Below, one piece after another: positions 50,036 through 59,140 of a stretch of DNA of 64,000 nt (position 1 is its first letter; each line of letters opens with the position of its first letter). Source of the stretch: Paludibacteraceae bacterium. GTDB taxonomy: Bacteria > Bacteroidota > Bacteroidia > Bacteroidales > Paludibacteraceae. The notes under the pieces are model-generated. The model made no database searches. It was given only the letters and a program-made list of their open reading frames with translations, and was not told the origin of the DNA. The DNA lies in contig JAFVTU010000012.1 of assembly GCA_017503075.1 (NCBI GenBank), positions 62,001-126,000 on the forward strand. Direction: 5' to 3'. The position numbers and the translations under genes were made by a program.

Positions 50036-50647
50036 TTACCATTGTGTTCCATATAATTTCCACAAGGTTGAATTATTTACATTCTCATACCCTGCTTCGA
50101 TAGCAGCAATATTGGCAGCGACAACGGCTTCGCCTTTGCGAGTAAATATGCGCTCCACGCCTGCGACAATCTTATCATGGTCAATGCCCAACATAGGGAT
50201 AGCAGCGCCCAAGAGCACCATATTCGCTGCTTGCAAAGGAGCACCCGCCTCTTTGGCAAGCACCTCTACATCCAATAGCACGTGGTTCTTGACTGCTTTG
50301 ATGTGCTCCAACACCTGCTCAATATCAGGATAATTAGGGATATTCACAAAAGGTTTGCACGAGGAGACAATCCATCCATCGGGTTTGAGGTATGGCAGAT
50401 AGCGCAATGCTTCCATCGGTTCGAGCGAGATGATAATATCTGCCCCACCCTTTGGAATCAAATCCGAATAGATGGGTTCGCTGGATAAACGGAGATTGGA
50501 TTGTACATCACCGCCTCGCTGGCTCATACCATGCACTTCGGCTTGCTTCAAATAGAGGCCCTCTTTGAGGGCTGCCTCGCCAATGACTGTGGCAATAGAT
50601 AGGATACCTTGTCCACCTACGCCTGCTAAAATTATATCGCGTTTCAT
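50036..50647 (-). CDS. iorB: Indolepyruvate oxidoreductase beta subunit
   Basis: The 203-residue gamma/beta-type subunit of 2-oxoacid:ferredoxin oxidoreductases. The N-terminal IILAGVGGQGILSIATVIGEAAL is diagnostic; EVHGMSQRGGDVQSNLRLS and GGADIIISLEPMEALRYLPYL follow. It pairs with IorA to oxidatively decarboxylate aryl pyruvates (from Trp, Phe, Tyr) to arylacetyl-CoA. It lies 40 bp after iorA and 33 bp before the aminotransferase gene. Confidence 0.93.
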   Translation of the reverse strand: MKRDIILAGVGGQGILSIATVIGEAALKEGLYLKQAEVHGMSQRGGDVQSNLRLSSEPIYSDLIPKGGADIIISLEPMEALRYLPYLKPDGWIVSSCKPFVNIPNYPDIEQVLEHIKAVKNHVLLDVEVLAKEAGAPLQAANMVLLGAAIPMLGIDHDKIVAGVERIFTRKGEAVVAANIAAIEAGYENVNNSTLWKLYGTQW

Positions 50648-50687
50648 ATACTTCTTGCCTTTAAACTTTAAACCTTAAACATTAAAC

Positions 50688-52340
50688 CTATTTCTTTTGT
50701 TTCAAATGTCGTTTGAGGGTTTGGATACACTCGCGGCGAGCGATGACAACACTGGTGCCATTGTATGCTACTTCCTCGCGGAGCACCTGCTTAATCTCTT
50801 CCATATTTTTGGGCAGTGGCACTACCACGCGCACATGCTCTTTCTCTACGCCCAATCCCTCGCAGATAGCTTCCAGTCTGCCAGTACCCGCAGAGTCTTG
50901 TCCGCCAGTCATACCCGTGGTGAGGTTATCAGAAATCAGCACCACCACATTCGCCTTGCTATTCACGCAGTCCAGCAATCCCGTCATACCCGAGTGCGTG
51001 AACGTACTATCACCAATCACGGCAAACGAAGGGAACTGTCCTGCATCGGCAGCACCTTTCGCCATAGTGATACTCGCACCCATCTCCACACAAGCGTGGA
51101 TAGCGTGGAAAGGCGACAACGCACCCAAGGTGTAACAACCTATATCGCCGAAAATCTTGGCATTCTCATGTTCGCGTGCCACCTCATTGAGCGCAGCATA
51201 CATATCGCGGTGACCGCATCCCTGGCATAGTGCTGGTGGACGACCAACGACTAGTTCGGGAATCTGGAATCCGGCATCCGGCATCCGGTCACCCACTAAG
51301 GCTTGTGCGACGCTATCGGGTGTAAGTTCGCCCATGCGAGGGAGGTCGCCCGTCAATCGGCCTTTGACAGCCACAGAAGATGGCACCATACCGCGCAATA
51401 GTTCTTCCACTACGGGTTGCCCCTCCTCCATGACAAGAATCTCTTCTGCACCATCGGCTACCATTTGGTCAATCAATGCCTTTGGCAATGGGTATTGGGT
51501 GATCTTGAGGATTGTGTAGTGTGGTGTAGTATGGTGTAGTGTGGTGTAGTGTGGTGTAGTATGGTGGTTTTGTAGCACCTCCATGAGGTAGTTATACGCG
51601 ATACCCGTCGTGACGATGGCTTTCTTTGGATTACTGCCTTTGGTATATTGGTTGTATTGCGACTCCTCACTCGTTTGAATAAAATCGGCTTGTGCATCCA
51701 CAAGTTCGGCGTAGTTTTTGCGTGCGAAAGCTGGCAAAAGAATAAAATGATTGGTATTCTCAGGCGCAGACAACGCATTTTGCTCACGAGGAGTATCCAT
51801 CGTTTCCACCACCGCACGCGAGTGCGCCATGCGCGTGGTCACGCGCAACAAGATAGGTGTGCGCAATGATTCGGAGAGGTCGAAAGCATAGTGCATCATG
51901 TCGTATGCCTCTTGTTGGTTGCTTGGTTCGAGGCACGGGATCATGGCGAATTTCGCATAGAAACGCGAGTCTTGTTCGTTTTGCGAGGAGTGCATAGATG
52001 GGTCATCCGCTGCCACTACCACTAATCCGCCGTTCACGCCAGTGATGGCGGCATTCATAAACGCATCCGCGCAGACATTCATGCCCACATGCTTCATGCA
52101 CACAAGCGCGCGTTTGCCCATATAGGACATACCGAGTGCGCCTTCCATAGCGGTCTTCTCGTTGGTAGCCCATTGGCAAAAAATCTTGTCTTTCGCCTCA
52201 TCGCCTTTTCGCTTTTCGCTCAATTGTATATACTCAGTAATCTCAGTAGATGGCGTGCCTGGATAAGCATACACGCCACTCAGTCCAGCATCGATAGCGC
52301 CTTGCGCTATGGCTTCATCGCCTAATAATAGGTGTTTCAT
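50688..52340 (-). CDS. iorA: Indolepyruvate:ferredoxin oxidoreductase alpha subunit
   Basis: A 550-residue thiamine-diphosphate subunit. The N-terminal pyrimidine-binding domain has LLLGDEAIAQGAIDAGLSGVYAYPGTPSTEI. The TPP-binding domain has PPALCQGCGHRDMYAAL and GDIGCYTLGALSPFHAIHACVEMGASI. The C-terminus stops at RRECIQTLKRHLKQKK with no CxxCxxC, so the ferredoxin-like domain of archaeal IorA (about 640 residues) is absent. Residues 259-278 (HHTTPHYTTLHHTTPHYTIL) come from a 10-bp tandem repeat (51515-51564). A CCGGCAT triple word encodes part of GDRMPDAGFQIP near 51270. Electrons presumably leave through a separate ferredoxin. Confidence 0.92.
   Translation of the reverse strand: MKHLLLGDEAIAQGAIDAGLSGVYAYPGTPSTEITEYIQLSEKRKGDEAKDKIFCQWATNEKTAMEGALGMSYMGKRALVCMKHVGMNVCADAFMNAAITGVNGGLVVVAADDPSMHSSQNEQDSRFYAKFAMIPCLEPSNQQEAYDMMHYAFDLSESLRTPILLRVTTRMAHSRAVVETMDTPREQNALSAPENTNHFILLPAFARKNYAELVDAQADFIQTSEESQYNQYTKGSNPKKAIVTTGIAYNYLMEVLQNHHTTPHYTTLHHTTPHYTILKITQYPLPKALIDQMVADGAEEILVMEEGQPVVEELLRGMVPSSVAVKGRLTGDLPRMGELTPDSVAQALVGDRMPDAGFQIPELVVGRPPALCQGCGHRDMYAALNEVAREHENAKIFGDIGCYTLGALSPFHAIHACVEMGASITMAKGAADAGQFPSFAVIGDSTFTHSGMTGLLDCVNSKANVVVLISDNLTTGMTGGQDSAGTGRLEAICEGLGVEKEHVRVVVPLPKNMEEIKQVLREEVAYNGTSVVIARRECIQTLKRHLKQKK
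51515..51564 (-). repeat. 10-bp tandem repeat inside iorA
   Basis: Five units of TGTAGTRTGG on the plus strand, read in iorA on the minus strand as a ten-residue repeat HHTTPHYT[TI]L. The reading frame is kept despite a unit length not divisible by three. Confidence 0.92.
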
Positions 52341-52369
52341 GGTATTATTGATTAGATAGTATTCATTTC

Positions 52370-53734
52370 TTATTTCACCAACTCTTGAGGGAGCAAATAT
52401 TTTTGTTTATCCTTCACAAACAAAACATAACCACCTAAGTGCATCATATATGTTGCTTCACTCAAAATAGATGATAGCGTTTCTTCATCTTCATAAACAT
52501 TCTTTTTACCAAAGGGCCATGATGTATATCGTGGATAGATTATAGGGAAAAGCCAAAAGCCATCACTCTCCCAATTAGCCACATCCAATCGCTGCACTTT
52601 AGCTACGAGATATTTTTCATCATAATTAGTGCTCACTGCAAAACGCAAAGCATAGGTATTGGTAGGAGTAACATCTGTCAAATATATTCCCAACGAGCCA
52701 TCTTTCAACACCTTGTATTGCCATTTATTTTCCGAGCAATCCAATCTGGTATCTAAATATCCTATCTGTTTTTCACTAGCCACATGTGTAATAGTCAATG
52801 TACTATCTTCAAACTCTAGTTCATAAATCATATCATCCTCTATTTTTGTCATCAAGCAACATTTATCTGCCGCATTTCGCATCAAATTCGCAGCTACGAG
52901 AGGCACTTCAGCCTCAACAATGCTACCACACATAGCCATACCAGTGTGGGCATAGTACTCTGTTACAGCATTCCACATTGTCATCACATATCTACCAGAA
53001 ACATAATCATTTATGGCAGAATTCTCTCTTACATCCGAATATACTGCCCATAGATATGTATTTCCTTTGGGGATATATTCGCTTCCTGCTACCAATATAT
53101 TTGAAAAGTCATCACCCTCCTCTATTTCACTCTCGCTCCATCCTATGAAATACCAATCAGCTGTATCCTTCCATGCGGGTAGAATCACTGGGGCTCCTAT
53201 CCTACTCTGCTGAATAGGGTCTGGGGTTTGCTCCACACCAGTCCTGAAGGTAATGGTATAGCAAGTGGCAGTTGCTGGTGTATATTCTATTGTGTATTGA
53301 TTAATATACAGACTATTTTCTGAAGCGGTAATCAAGATATCTATATCTTCATAATTGCCTACCGTCATATTCATCTCCTGTACAATATCCACCCACGCTG
53401 TGGTATATTCCCCCGCCCACGCTTCTTCAGAGAAGGAGGCATCAGTTATCTTCCAAGCCATATTTTCACCTATTCTCATCTCCAACTTACCTCCCCCCGA
53501 TTTACTATTGGAGTGCATTTTCAATATCACTTTGTGAATAGTACATCCATCCCATCCATCCAACTGCAGTCGTGTCGTATTACCTTCAGTCATTTGACCT
53601 ATTTTCCCTGTAGAAGCAGAACGCTCATAAGCATATGAAGAATAAGGCGGCAGTATTCCTTCTGGCTGTACCGTATTATTAGAAGATAATGAGAATGTAG
53701 CAGTTAATATTGTAAAAATAAATCCAAATAGCAT
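52370..53734 (-). CDS. Secreted protein with InlB-type repeat
   Basis: A 454-residue protein with an N-terminal hydrophobic signal (MLFGFIFTILTATFSLS). The central region, TITFRTGVEQTPDP...WYFIGWSESEIEE...GSEYIPKGNTYLWAVYS, matches the Listeria-Bacteroides (InlB B) repeat found in surface proteins. The flanking parts look beta-rich and are not recognised. The C-terminal 25 residues (GGYVLFVKDKQKYLLPQELVK) resemble short tails on other secreted Bacteroidales proteins. It has its own promoter and lies 29 bp upstream of iorA on the same strand, so read-through into the ior operon is possible. Confidence 0.78.
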   Translation of the reverse strand: MLFGFIFTILTATFSLSSNNTVQPEGILPPYSSYAYERSASTGKIGQMTEGNTTRLQLDGWDGCTIHKVILKMHSNSKSGGGKLEMRIGENMAWKITDASFSEEAWAGEYTTAWVDIVQEMNMTVGNYEDIDILITASENSLYINQYTIEYTPATATCYTITFRTGVEQTPDPIQQSRIGAPVILPAWKDTADWYFIGWSESEIEEGDDFSNILVAGSEYIPKGNTYLWAVYSDVRENSAINDYVSGRYVMTMWNAVTEYYAHTGMAMCGSIVEAEVPLVAANLMRNAADKCCLMTKIEDDMIYELEFEDSTLTITHVASEKQIGYLDTRLDCSENKWQYKVLKDGSLGIYLTDVTPTNTYALRFAVSTNYDEKYLVAKVQRLDVANWESDGFWLFPIIYPRYTSWPFGKKNVYEDEETLSSILSEATYMMHLGGYVLFVKDKQKYLLPQELVK

Positions 53735-53751
53735 CTAGTATTAAATTTTCG

Positions 53752-53783
53752 CAAAGGTAAGAAAATTTATACATATATACAAA
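53752..53783 (-). promoter_or_regulatory. Promoter of InlB-repeat protein gene
   Basis: Minus-strand TACCTTTG (complement of 53752-53759) with TTTG (complement of 53780-53783) 20 bp upstream: full consensus. It is back to back with the C1 peptidase promoter. Confidence 0.83.
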
Positions 53784-53817
53784 CAAACCATTCAAAATGT
53801 GCTTTTAAACATAAAAA

Positions 53818-53849
53818 TTTGCGCATATGTATTTTTTTTACTACCTTTG
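53818..53849 (+). promoter_or_regulatory. Promoter of C1 peptidase gene
   Basis: TTTG 53818-53821, 20 bp, TACCTTTG 53842-53849. This fixes the gene start at ATG 53895, since the longer frame from 53799 would begin upstream of the promoter. Confidence 0.85.
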
Positions 53850-53894
53850 CGGGCAAATTCATTTTCATTTAGAGTAATCAAGACCAACAATATT

Positions 53895-55112
53895 ATGAAA
53901 CAAATTCTTTTAACAATCATGCTTAGTGCAATGAGTTTGAGCATTATGGCGCAAACAGACACCGCACAAGTTGCTAGCGATACCATTGAGGGTTTTCGCT
54001 TTACCACTGTAGATAGCATCGCTATTACACCCGTAAAAGACCAGAACCGTAGTGGCACATGTTGGAGCTACTCCACACTCGGTTTCCTAGAGAGCGAACT
54101 CCTGCGTATGGGCAAAGGCGAATACGATTTGAGCGAGATGTTTGTGGTTCATCATACCATGCTAGATCGTGCCGAATATGTGGTTAGAATGTACGGAACA
54201 GCCCAATTCGCACCTGGTGGTTCAGCATACGATGTCATATACTGTCTCAAAAACTATGGTCTTGTACCACAAGAGGTTATGCCTGGTATTCAGTACGGCA
54301 GCACTCCTGCCGATACATTGCCTGTTCATACCGAACTCGACGCTGTAGCTGGTGGCGTAGTGGATGCAGTAGCCAACAGTGGACTCAAGAAACTCACCCC
54401 TGTATGGAAACAAGCCCTCACCGCAGTATATGACACCTATCTCGGCGAGTGCCCAGAGACCTTCACCTATAATGGTAAGGAATATACTCCAAAATCCTTC
54501 GCTGAGGAGTTGGGATTGAATGCAGATGATTACGTAAGCATTACCAGTTATACCCACCATCCATTCTACACCACGTTTGCACTCGAAGTACCCGACAACT
54601 GGCGTATGGACCAAATGTACAACGTACCAATGGAAGAGATGATGGCTATCATCGACAACGCTCTCGCTAATGGTTACACCCTCGCATGGGGTGCAGATGT
54701 CAGCGAGATGTGCTTTACCCGCAAGGGACTGGGCGTAGTGCCAGAAGAGGAGAAAGCAGCTGACTTGACAGGCAGCGATGCCGCTCGTTGGTTGGGACTC
54801 TCCGCTACCGATAAACGCGAAGAACTGACCAAGAAACCTCTTCCAGAGAAGACAATTACCCAAGAGATGCGCCAAGCAGCATACGATAGTTGGGAGAACA
54901 CCGACGATCATGGTATGCAAATCTTCGGTACTGCCAAAGACCAAAATGGCAAACGCTACTATATGGTAAAGAACTCATGGGGTACCAAGAAGAGCGAATA
55001 CAAAGGGATTTGGTACGTATCCGAGGCATATATGCAATATAAAACCAACGATGTGCTAGTACACAAGAATGCCATTCCAAAGGATATCCGCAAGAAATTA
55101 GGAATTAAGTAA
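53895..55112 (+). CDS. C1B (bleomycin hydrolase-like) cysteine peptidase
   Basis: 405 residues from ATG 53895. The signal peptide is MKQILLTIMLSAMSLSIMAQ, so unlike cytoplasmic PepC it is exported. Papain-fold catalytic residues are C56 (QNRSGTCWSYS, preceded by the oxyanion Gln), H339 (DDHGMQIFG) and N360 (MVKNSWG). The overall pattern follows the aminopeptidase C/bleomycin hydrolase family common in Bacteroidales. The family removes N-terminal residues from peptides; an envelope peptide-processing role is inferred. Confidence 0.9.
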   Translation: MKQILLTIMLSAMSLSIMAQTDTAQVASDTIEGFRFTTVDSIAITPVKDQNRSGTCWSYSTLGFLESELLRMGKGEYDLSEMFVVHHTMLDRAEYVVRMYGTAQFAPGGSAYDVIYCLKNYGLVPQEVMPGIQYGSTPADTLPVHTELDAVAGGVVDAVANSGLKKLTPVWKQALTAVYDTYLGECPETFTYNGKEYTPKSFAEELGLNADDYVSITSYTHHPFYTTFALEVPDNWRMDQMYNVPMEEMMAIIDNALANGYTLAWGADVSEMCFTRKGLGVVPEEEKAADLTGSDAARWLGLSATDKREELTKKPLPEKTITQEMRQAAYDSWENTDDHGMQIFGTAKDQNGKRYYMVKNSWGTKKSEYKGIWYVSEAYMQYKTNDVLVHKNAIPKDIRKKLGIK

Positions 55113-55141
55113 CATACTGCCATTTTGTCAGTATTTGGCAG

Positions 55142-55176
55142 AAATGCCGTGTCAAAAATAGTTTGGCACGGCATTT
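55142..55176 (+). terminator. Terminator after C1 peptidase
   Basis: A 15-bp stem with one G-T pair (AAATGCCGTGTCAAA at 55142-55156, complement at 55162-55176) and a 5-nt loop, followed by GTTTGT. The remaining gap to dnaK contains CGGACTC-type word repeats. Confidence 0.82.
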
Positions 55177-55262
55177 GTTTGTATTAGGACAAGAAACAAC
55201 CCGGACTCCCGACACTGGACTCCGGACTCAAACAAGAATATAAACTAAAAAACTTAAATACA

Positions 55263-57185
55263 ATGGGAAAAATTATTGGAATTGACTTAGGAACAACAAA
55301 CTCCTGTGTCGCAGTTATGGAAGGCAATGAGCCTGTAGTTATCACCAACTCTGAGGGTAAACGTACTACTCCTTCAGTCATTGGTTTCGTAGATGGTGGC
55401 GAGCGCAAAGTGGGCGACCCTGCTAAGCGTCAGGCAATCACCAACCCTACTCGCACCGTATATTCAATCAAGCGTTTCATGGGTGAGACCTATGACCGTC
55501 TTGCTAACGAGGTATCGCGCGTACCTTATAAAGTAGTAAAGGGCGACAACAACACCCCACGCGTGGATATTGATGGTCGTTTGTACACGCCACAAGAGAT
55601 CTCAGCTATCATCCTCCAAAAGATGAAGAAGACCGCTGAAGATTATCTTGGTCAAGAGGTAACAGAGGCAGTGATTACTGTACCTGCATACTTCAATGAC
55701 AGCCAACGTCAAGCTACCAAAGAGGCAGGCGAGATCGCAGGTCTGAATGTTCGCCGTATCGTGAACGAGCCAACAGCTGCTGCTTTGGCATACGGTCTAG
55801 ATAAGAGCGACAAAGACATGAAGATCGTAGTATTCGACTGCGGTGGTGGTACACACGACGTCAGCGTGCTCGAATTGGGCGACGGCGTATTTGAGGTGAA
55901 AGCTACCGATGGTGATACCCACTTGGGTGGTGATGACTTCGATCACCGCATTATCGACTGGCTCGTACAAGAGTTCAAGAGCGAGAACAGTGGCGCAGAC
56001 CTTAGCAAAGACGCTATGGCTATGCAACGACTCAAAGAGGCAGCTGAGAAAGCAAAAATCGAGCTTTCTAACACTACCTCTACCGAGATCAACTTGCCAT
56101 ACATCATGCCTGTAAACGGTGTGCCAGCACACTTGGTAAAGACCCTCACCCGTGCTAAGTTTGAGCAACTCATCGACGACCTTGTACAACGCACTATCGC
56201 TCCATGCCGCACCGCTTTGCAAAACGCAGGTTTAAGTATTAGCGATATTAACGAGATTATCCTTGTAGGTGGTTCAACTCGTATCCCTGCTATCCAACAA
56301 GCAGTTGAGAAATTCTTCGGCAAGGCTCCATCTAAAGGCGTTAACCCAGACGAGGTTGTAGCTCTTGGCGCAGCTATCCAAGGTGGTGTCTTGACAGGTG
56401 ATGTGAAGGATGTGCTCCTCCTCGATGTTACCCCACTCTCACTCGGTATCGAGACTATGGGTGGCGTGATGACCAAGATGATTGAGGCCAACACCACTAT
56501 CCCAACCAAGAAGACCGAGACCTTTACCACAGCAGTGGACAACCAACCTTCTGTAGAGATTAAGGTATTGCAAGGAGAGCGCCCTATGGCTGCACAAAAC
56601 AAGCAAATCGGTATCTTCCACCTCGATGGTATCATGCCTGCACGCCGTGGCGAGCCACAAATCGAAGTAACCTTTGATATTGACGCCAACGGTATCCTCA
56701 ACGTTACTGCTAAGGACAAAGCTACTGGCAAAGAGCAAAAGATTCGTATTGAGGCATCCAGCGGCTTGAGCGACGAAGAGATTAAGCGCATGAAGGCAGA
56801 GGCAGAAGCTAATGCTGAGGCAGATAAGAAGGAGAAAGAGCGTATTGAGAAACTCAACCGTGCTGACGCTACTATCTTCCAAACCGAGAAGCAATTGGCT
56901 GAACTTGGCGACAAGATTCCTGCTGACAAGAAAGCTCCAATTGAGGAGGCATTGAAGAACCTCAAAGATGCTTACGAGAAGAAGGATGCAGACGCATGCG
57001 AGGCAGCTAACCAAGCATTGATGACAGTCTTCCAAGCAGCCAGTGCAGAAATGTACAACGCTACTCAAGGTCAAGCAGGTCCTCAACCAGGTGCTGACTT
57101 CCAAGGCGGTGCACAAGGTGGCGCACAAGGTGGCAACAACAACCAAGGCGCAGCCGAGGACGTGGACTTCGAAGAGGTTAAATAA
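55263..57185 (+). CDS. dnaK: Chaperone protein DnaK
   Basis: The Hsp70 chaperone, 640 residues. The ATPase domain starts [19 protein letters not shown], with [17 protein letters not shown] and IVLFD-like [20 protein letters not shown] (Cys where Leu/Ile is usual). The substrate-binding domain has [21 protein letters not shown]. The lid ends in a Gly/Gln/Ala/Asn-rich tail and EDVDFEEVK. dnaJ and grpE are not adjacent. No CIRCE or consensus promoter was seen in the 150-bp upstream gap. Confidence 0.98.
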   Translation: MGKIIGIDLGTTNSCVAVMEGNEPVVITNSEGKRTTPSVIGFVDGGERKVGDPAKRQAITNPTRTVYSIKRFMGETYDRLANEVSRVPYKVVKGDNNTPRVDIDGRLYTPQEISAIILQKMKKTAEDYLGQEVTEAVITVPAYFNDSQRQATKEAGEIAGLNVRRIVNEPTAAALAYGLDKSDKDMKIVVFDCGGGTHDVSVLELGDGVFEVKATDGDTHLGGDDFDHRIIDWLVQEFKSENSGADLSKDAMAMQRLKEAAEKAKIELSNTTSTEINLPYIMPVNGVPAHLVKTLTRAKFEQLIDDLVQRTIAPCRTALQNAGLSISDINEIILVGGSTRIPAIQQAVEKFFGKAPSKGVNPDEVVALGAAIQGGVLTGDVKDVLLLDVTPLSLGIETMGGVMTKMIEANTTIPTKKTETFTTAVDNQPSVEIKVLQGERPMAAQNKQIGIFHLDGIMPARRGEPQIEVTFDIDANGILNVTAKDKATGKEQKIRIEASSGLSDEEIKRMKAEAEANAEADKKEKERIEKLNRADATIFQTEKQLAELGDKIPADKKAPIEEALKNLKDAYEKKDADACEAANQALMTVFQAASAEMYNATQGQAGPQPGADFQGGAQGGAQGGNNNQGAAEDVDFEEVK

Positions 57186-57207
57186 ACTTCTAATCCTCTA
57201 AGCAATA

Positions 57208-57226
57208 GCTCGCCATGCGAGCGTCC
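57208..57226 (+). repeat. Hairpin-GTCC module
   Basis: GCTCGC-CAT-GCGAGC followed by GTCC and ACTAAAC, preceded by AGCAATA. It lies between the dnaK stop and its terminator. Confidence 0.75.
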
Positions 57227-57234
57227 ACTAAACA

Positions 57235-57271
57235 AAATCGCCATTTGTGATTTATGCACAAGTGGCGATTT
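57235..57271 (+). terminator. Terminator of dnaK
   Basis: A 15-bp stem AAATCGCCATTTGTG (57235-57249) / CACAAGTGGCGATTT (57257-57271) with one G-T pair and a 7-nt loop. Confidence 0.8.
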
Positions 57272-57315
57272 GTTCATAACTCATCACTTATAGTTCTTCA
57301 CTCATACTTACCACC

Positions 57316-58158
57316 ATGCCAACTAACCTATTCCAACACATCACAACCAGCAACGACATCCATTTGCTCTGCGACAAACAGTATCTTCCTGCTACTGCCA
57401 ACTACACCCTATTGGTTACAAAAGGTTGGGCAGACATTGAGTTTAATAATGCACTCTATCACCTAACTCCACAGATGGTACTATTCGGGAGTTTTGCTGC
57501 TGAAATCAATATACTATCCCTCTCGTCCGATTGGCAGTGCAATATCATCATTAATCCCACCTCGCAGATGGACGAAACCATCTATTCCTGCCTGCAAATA
57601 GAGAAAGAGTGGCACAAGAAGATTCAGTTCCTTCACGCCCATCCCGTGCTGACTATTTCCTCCTCCGTGCGCGAGCATATGCAACAGTACTATAATATAC
57701 TGTTGTCGCATACCGATCCCGATAACATCTACCACCAGCGTATTCAATACTTGCTGTGCCAATCGGCTGTCTTTGAACTGCTTTCGTGGATAGATGAGCA
57801 GATGCGTTGTGCCCCTGCGGACACTCCCACCAGCGACCGCAAGCAACAACTAATGCTTGAGTTCATGCGCCTGCTGAAGGACACCAAAGGCAAAGAACGC
57901 AATGTAGGTTGGTATGCCGAACAGATGTGTATCACAACCAAGTATTTGCAATCTATCTGCCGTACCACCGTCCAAGCCACCCCAACAGAGATTATTGATA
58001 AAGTGGCAGTAGCAGAAATCAAAGCTATGCTATCCAATACCAATAAAAGTGTCAAGGAGATAGCTTCCGAGATGCACTTCTCCTCTGCCAGCAGTTTCTG
58101 CAAGTATTTCCACCGCATGACAGGCATGTCAGCATTGTCTTTTCGCGAACAGCGATAA
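57316..58158 (+). CDS. AraC family transcriptional regulator
   Basis: 280 residues. The N-terminal half looks like the cupin-type sensing domain of AraC regulators, with no obvious ligand motif. The C-terminal pair of helix-turn-helix motifs covers about 195-278 (VGWYAEQMCITTKYLQSICRTTVQATPTEIIDK and VKEIASEMHFSSASSFCKYFHRMTGMSALSFREQR). The regulated genes are unknown. Its last 14 codons are duplicated 1,023 bp downstream (59141-59184), and the gene has no terminator directly after it, both consistent with an insertion at its 3' end. Confidence 0.93.
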   Translation: MPTNLFQHITTSNDIHLLCDKQYLPATANYTLLVTKGWADIEFNNALYHLTPQMVLFGSFAAEINILSLSSDWQCNIIINPTSQMDETIYSCLQIEKEWHKKIQFLHAHPVLTISSSVREHMQQYYNILLSHTDPDNIYHQRIQYLLCQSAVFELLSWIDEQMRCAPADTPTSDRKQQLMLEFMRLLKDTKGKERNVGWYAEQMCITTKYLQSICRTTVQATPTEIIDKVAVAEIKAMLSNTNKSVKEIASEMHFSSASSFCKYFHRMTGMSALSFREQR

Positions 58159-58161
58159 TTG
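58118..58161 (+). repeat. 44-bp direct repeat, copy 1 (araC 3' end)
   Basis: Starts TGACAGGCATG and ends GCGATAATTG, identical to 59141-59184 except for one T/C change that is synonymous in the araC reading frame. It is a candidate attachment-site half. Confidence 0.85.
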
Positions 58162-58333
58162 ATTAAACTCATCCCTCATAGTTTATACCTAAAATTGGAA
58201 GTATTTATATTTTGATTTTGTAGCAATTATTAAGATTCTTTCTCTTTTCGTTTCTCTATCTTTTTCTGAATTTTACCGAGAGACGACCCTGAGAACACCG
58301 AGAGAACTCCCTGAGATCGCCAACTTGAAAAAA

Positions 58334-58758
58334 ATGCTGTTTGTTAAGATTGTCCCCCTAAAAGAGTTGCCTGCTTTCCTAAAAAGGTTGACTCAGTTTC
58401 TTGAGACGTGGGAGCAAATTCACAACCCTAATTTCAAAGTGGTCGAATTTGACCACTTTAGAATGGCAGCTGGATTGCCGAATTTTGTATTGAGTGTTTC
58501 AGAATGGGTGGAAAGCACCAATGCATGACGGCTAAGGAGTGGCGCGCTGCCAATCCCGAATTGAAAGGCAACATGCGTGACTATGCTACTATCAATCAGT
58601 TGATTTGCCTCATCAATATGGAGAATATCAATGCGGTGTTTATCAACGAGGGCATGGCGCAATCCTACCGCCTGCAAAAACTTAACCAAATAGCCATTCA
58701 ACAAATGAACCACTACAACCATCCCTGCTCATCGTTTGTCAAATGGTATGAATTTGAT
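58334..58758 (+). pseudogene. KilA-N domain protein remnant
   Basis: Two short overlapping frames carry separated pieces of one known domain arrangement. The first (to 58528) contains TWEQIHNPNFKVVEFDHF, AGLPNFVLSVSEWVESTNA, the conserved KilA-N core. The second resumes with TAKEWRAANPELKGNMRDYATINQLICLINMENINAVFINEG, the region that follows it in intact proteins. The stretch normally between them (about 100-150 residues including the GGTYAHKDIAFEFA motif) is missing, the junction near 58524 shifts the frame, and the N-terminus is unrelated. KilA-N proteins are typical of phage and mobile DNA. Confidence 0.8.
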
Positions 58759-58761
58759 TAA

Positions 58762-59140
58762 AATCACCCAAGGCAACAAAACCATTGGTACCGAAAAAGT
58801 AATTGTAAAATAACTTTATCCGCGAAGATTCAGTAACCTTCAGCACAATCTTCAGCATTATACTCAGCACACGAAAACTTTTTTCAAAAAAAAAATACAC
58901 TCACGCGGAAGTATTTGTAATACAGATGCTTCTGCGTGTTATATATACCATTTTACCCTCCAGATTCTCCAATATTAGACACAAAAACACCAAAACGCTG
59001 AGTATTCAGCACCACTATAATATATAGGGGCGTAAGGAAAACGGAAAGGTAAAAACGGAAAACTAAAAGCCACAGAAAGCCCACAGATGTCCCAGAGATG
59101 TCCTATGGTGGTCGCCTAACTCGCAGGGAATTTGATATAC
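58762..59140. other. Noncoding remainder of decayed insertion
   Basis: No credible gene. It contains a short hairpin near 58914-58940 (CACGCGGAAG and its imperfect complement CTTCTGCGTG), CTTCAGCA words, and AAAACGGAAA-type words. Together with 58162-58333 it forms the inside of the 44-bp direct repeats. Confidence 0.5.

Noticed and set aside
55943-56965. 340-codon frame opposite dnaK
   Set aside because: Antisense to a strongly conserved gene with biased codons; Ser/Ile-rich translation with no recognisable domain.
58162-58333. tRNA or integrase gene beside the araC direct repeat
   Set aside because: Looked for because the layout suggests site-specific integration; no tRNA-like fold or integrase motif could be seen.
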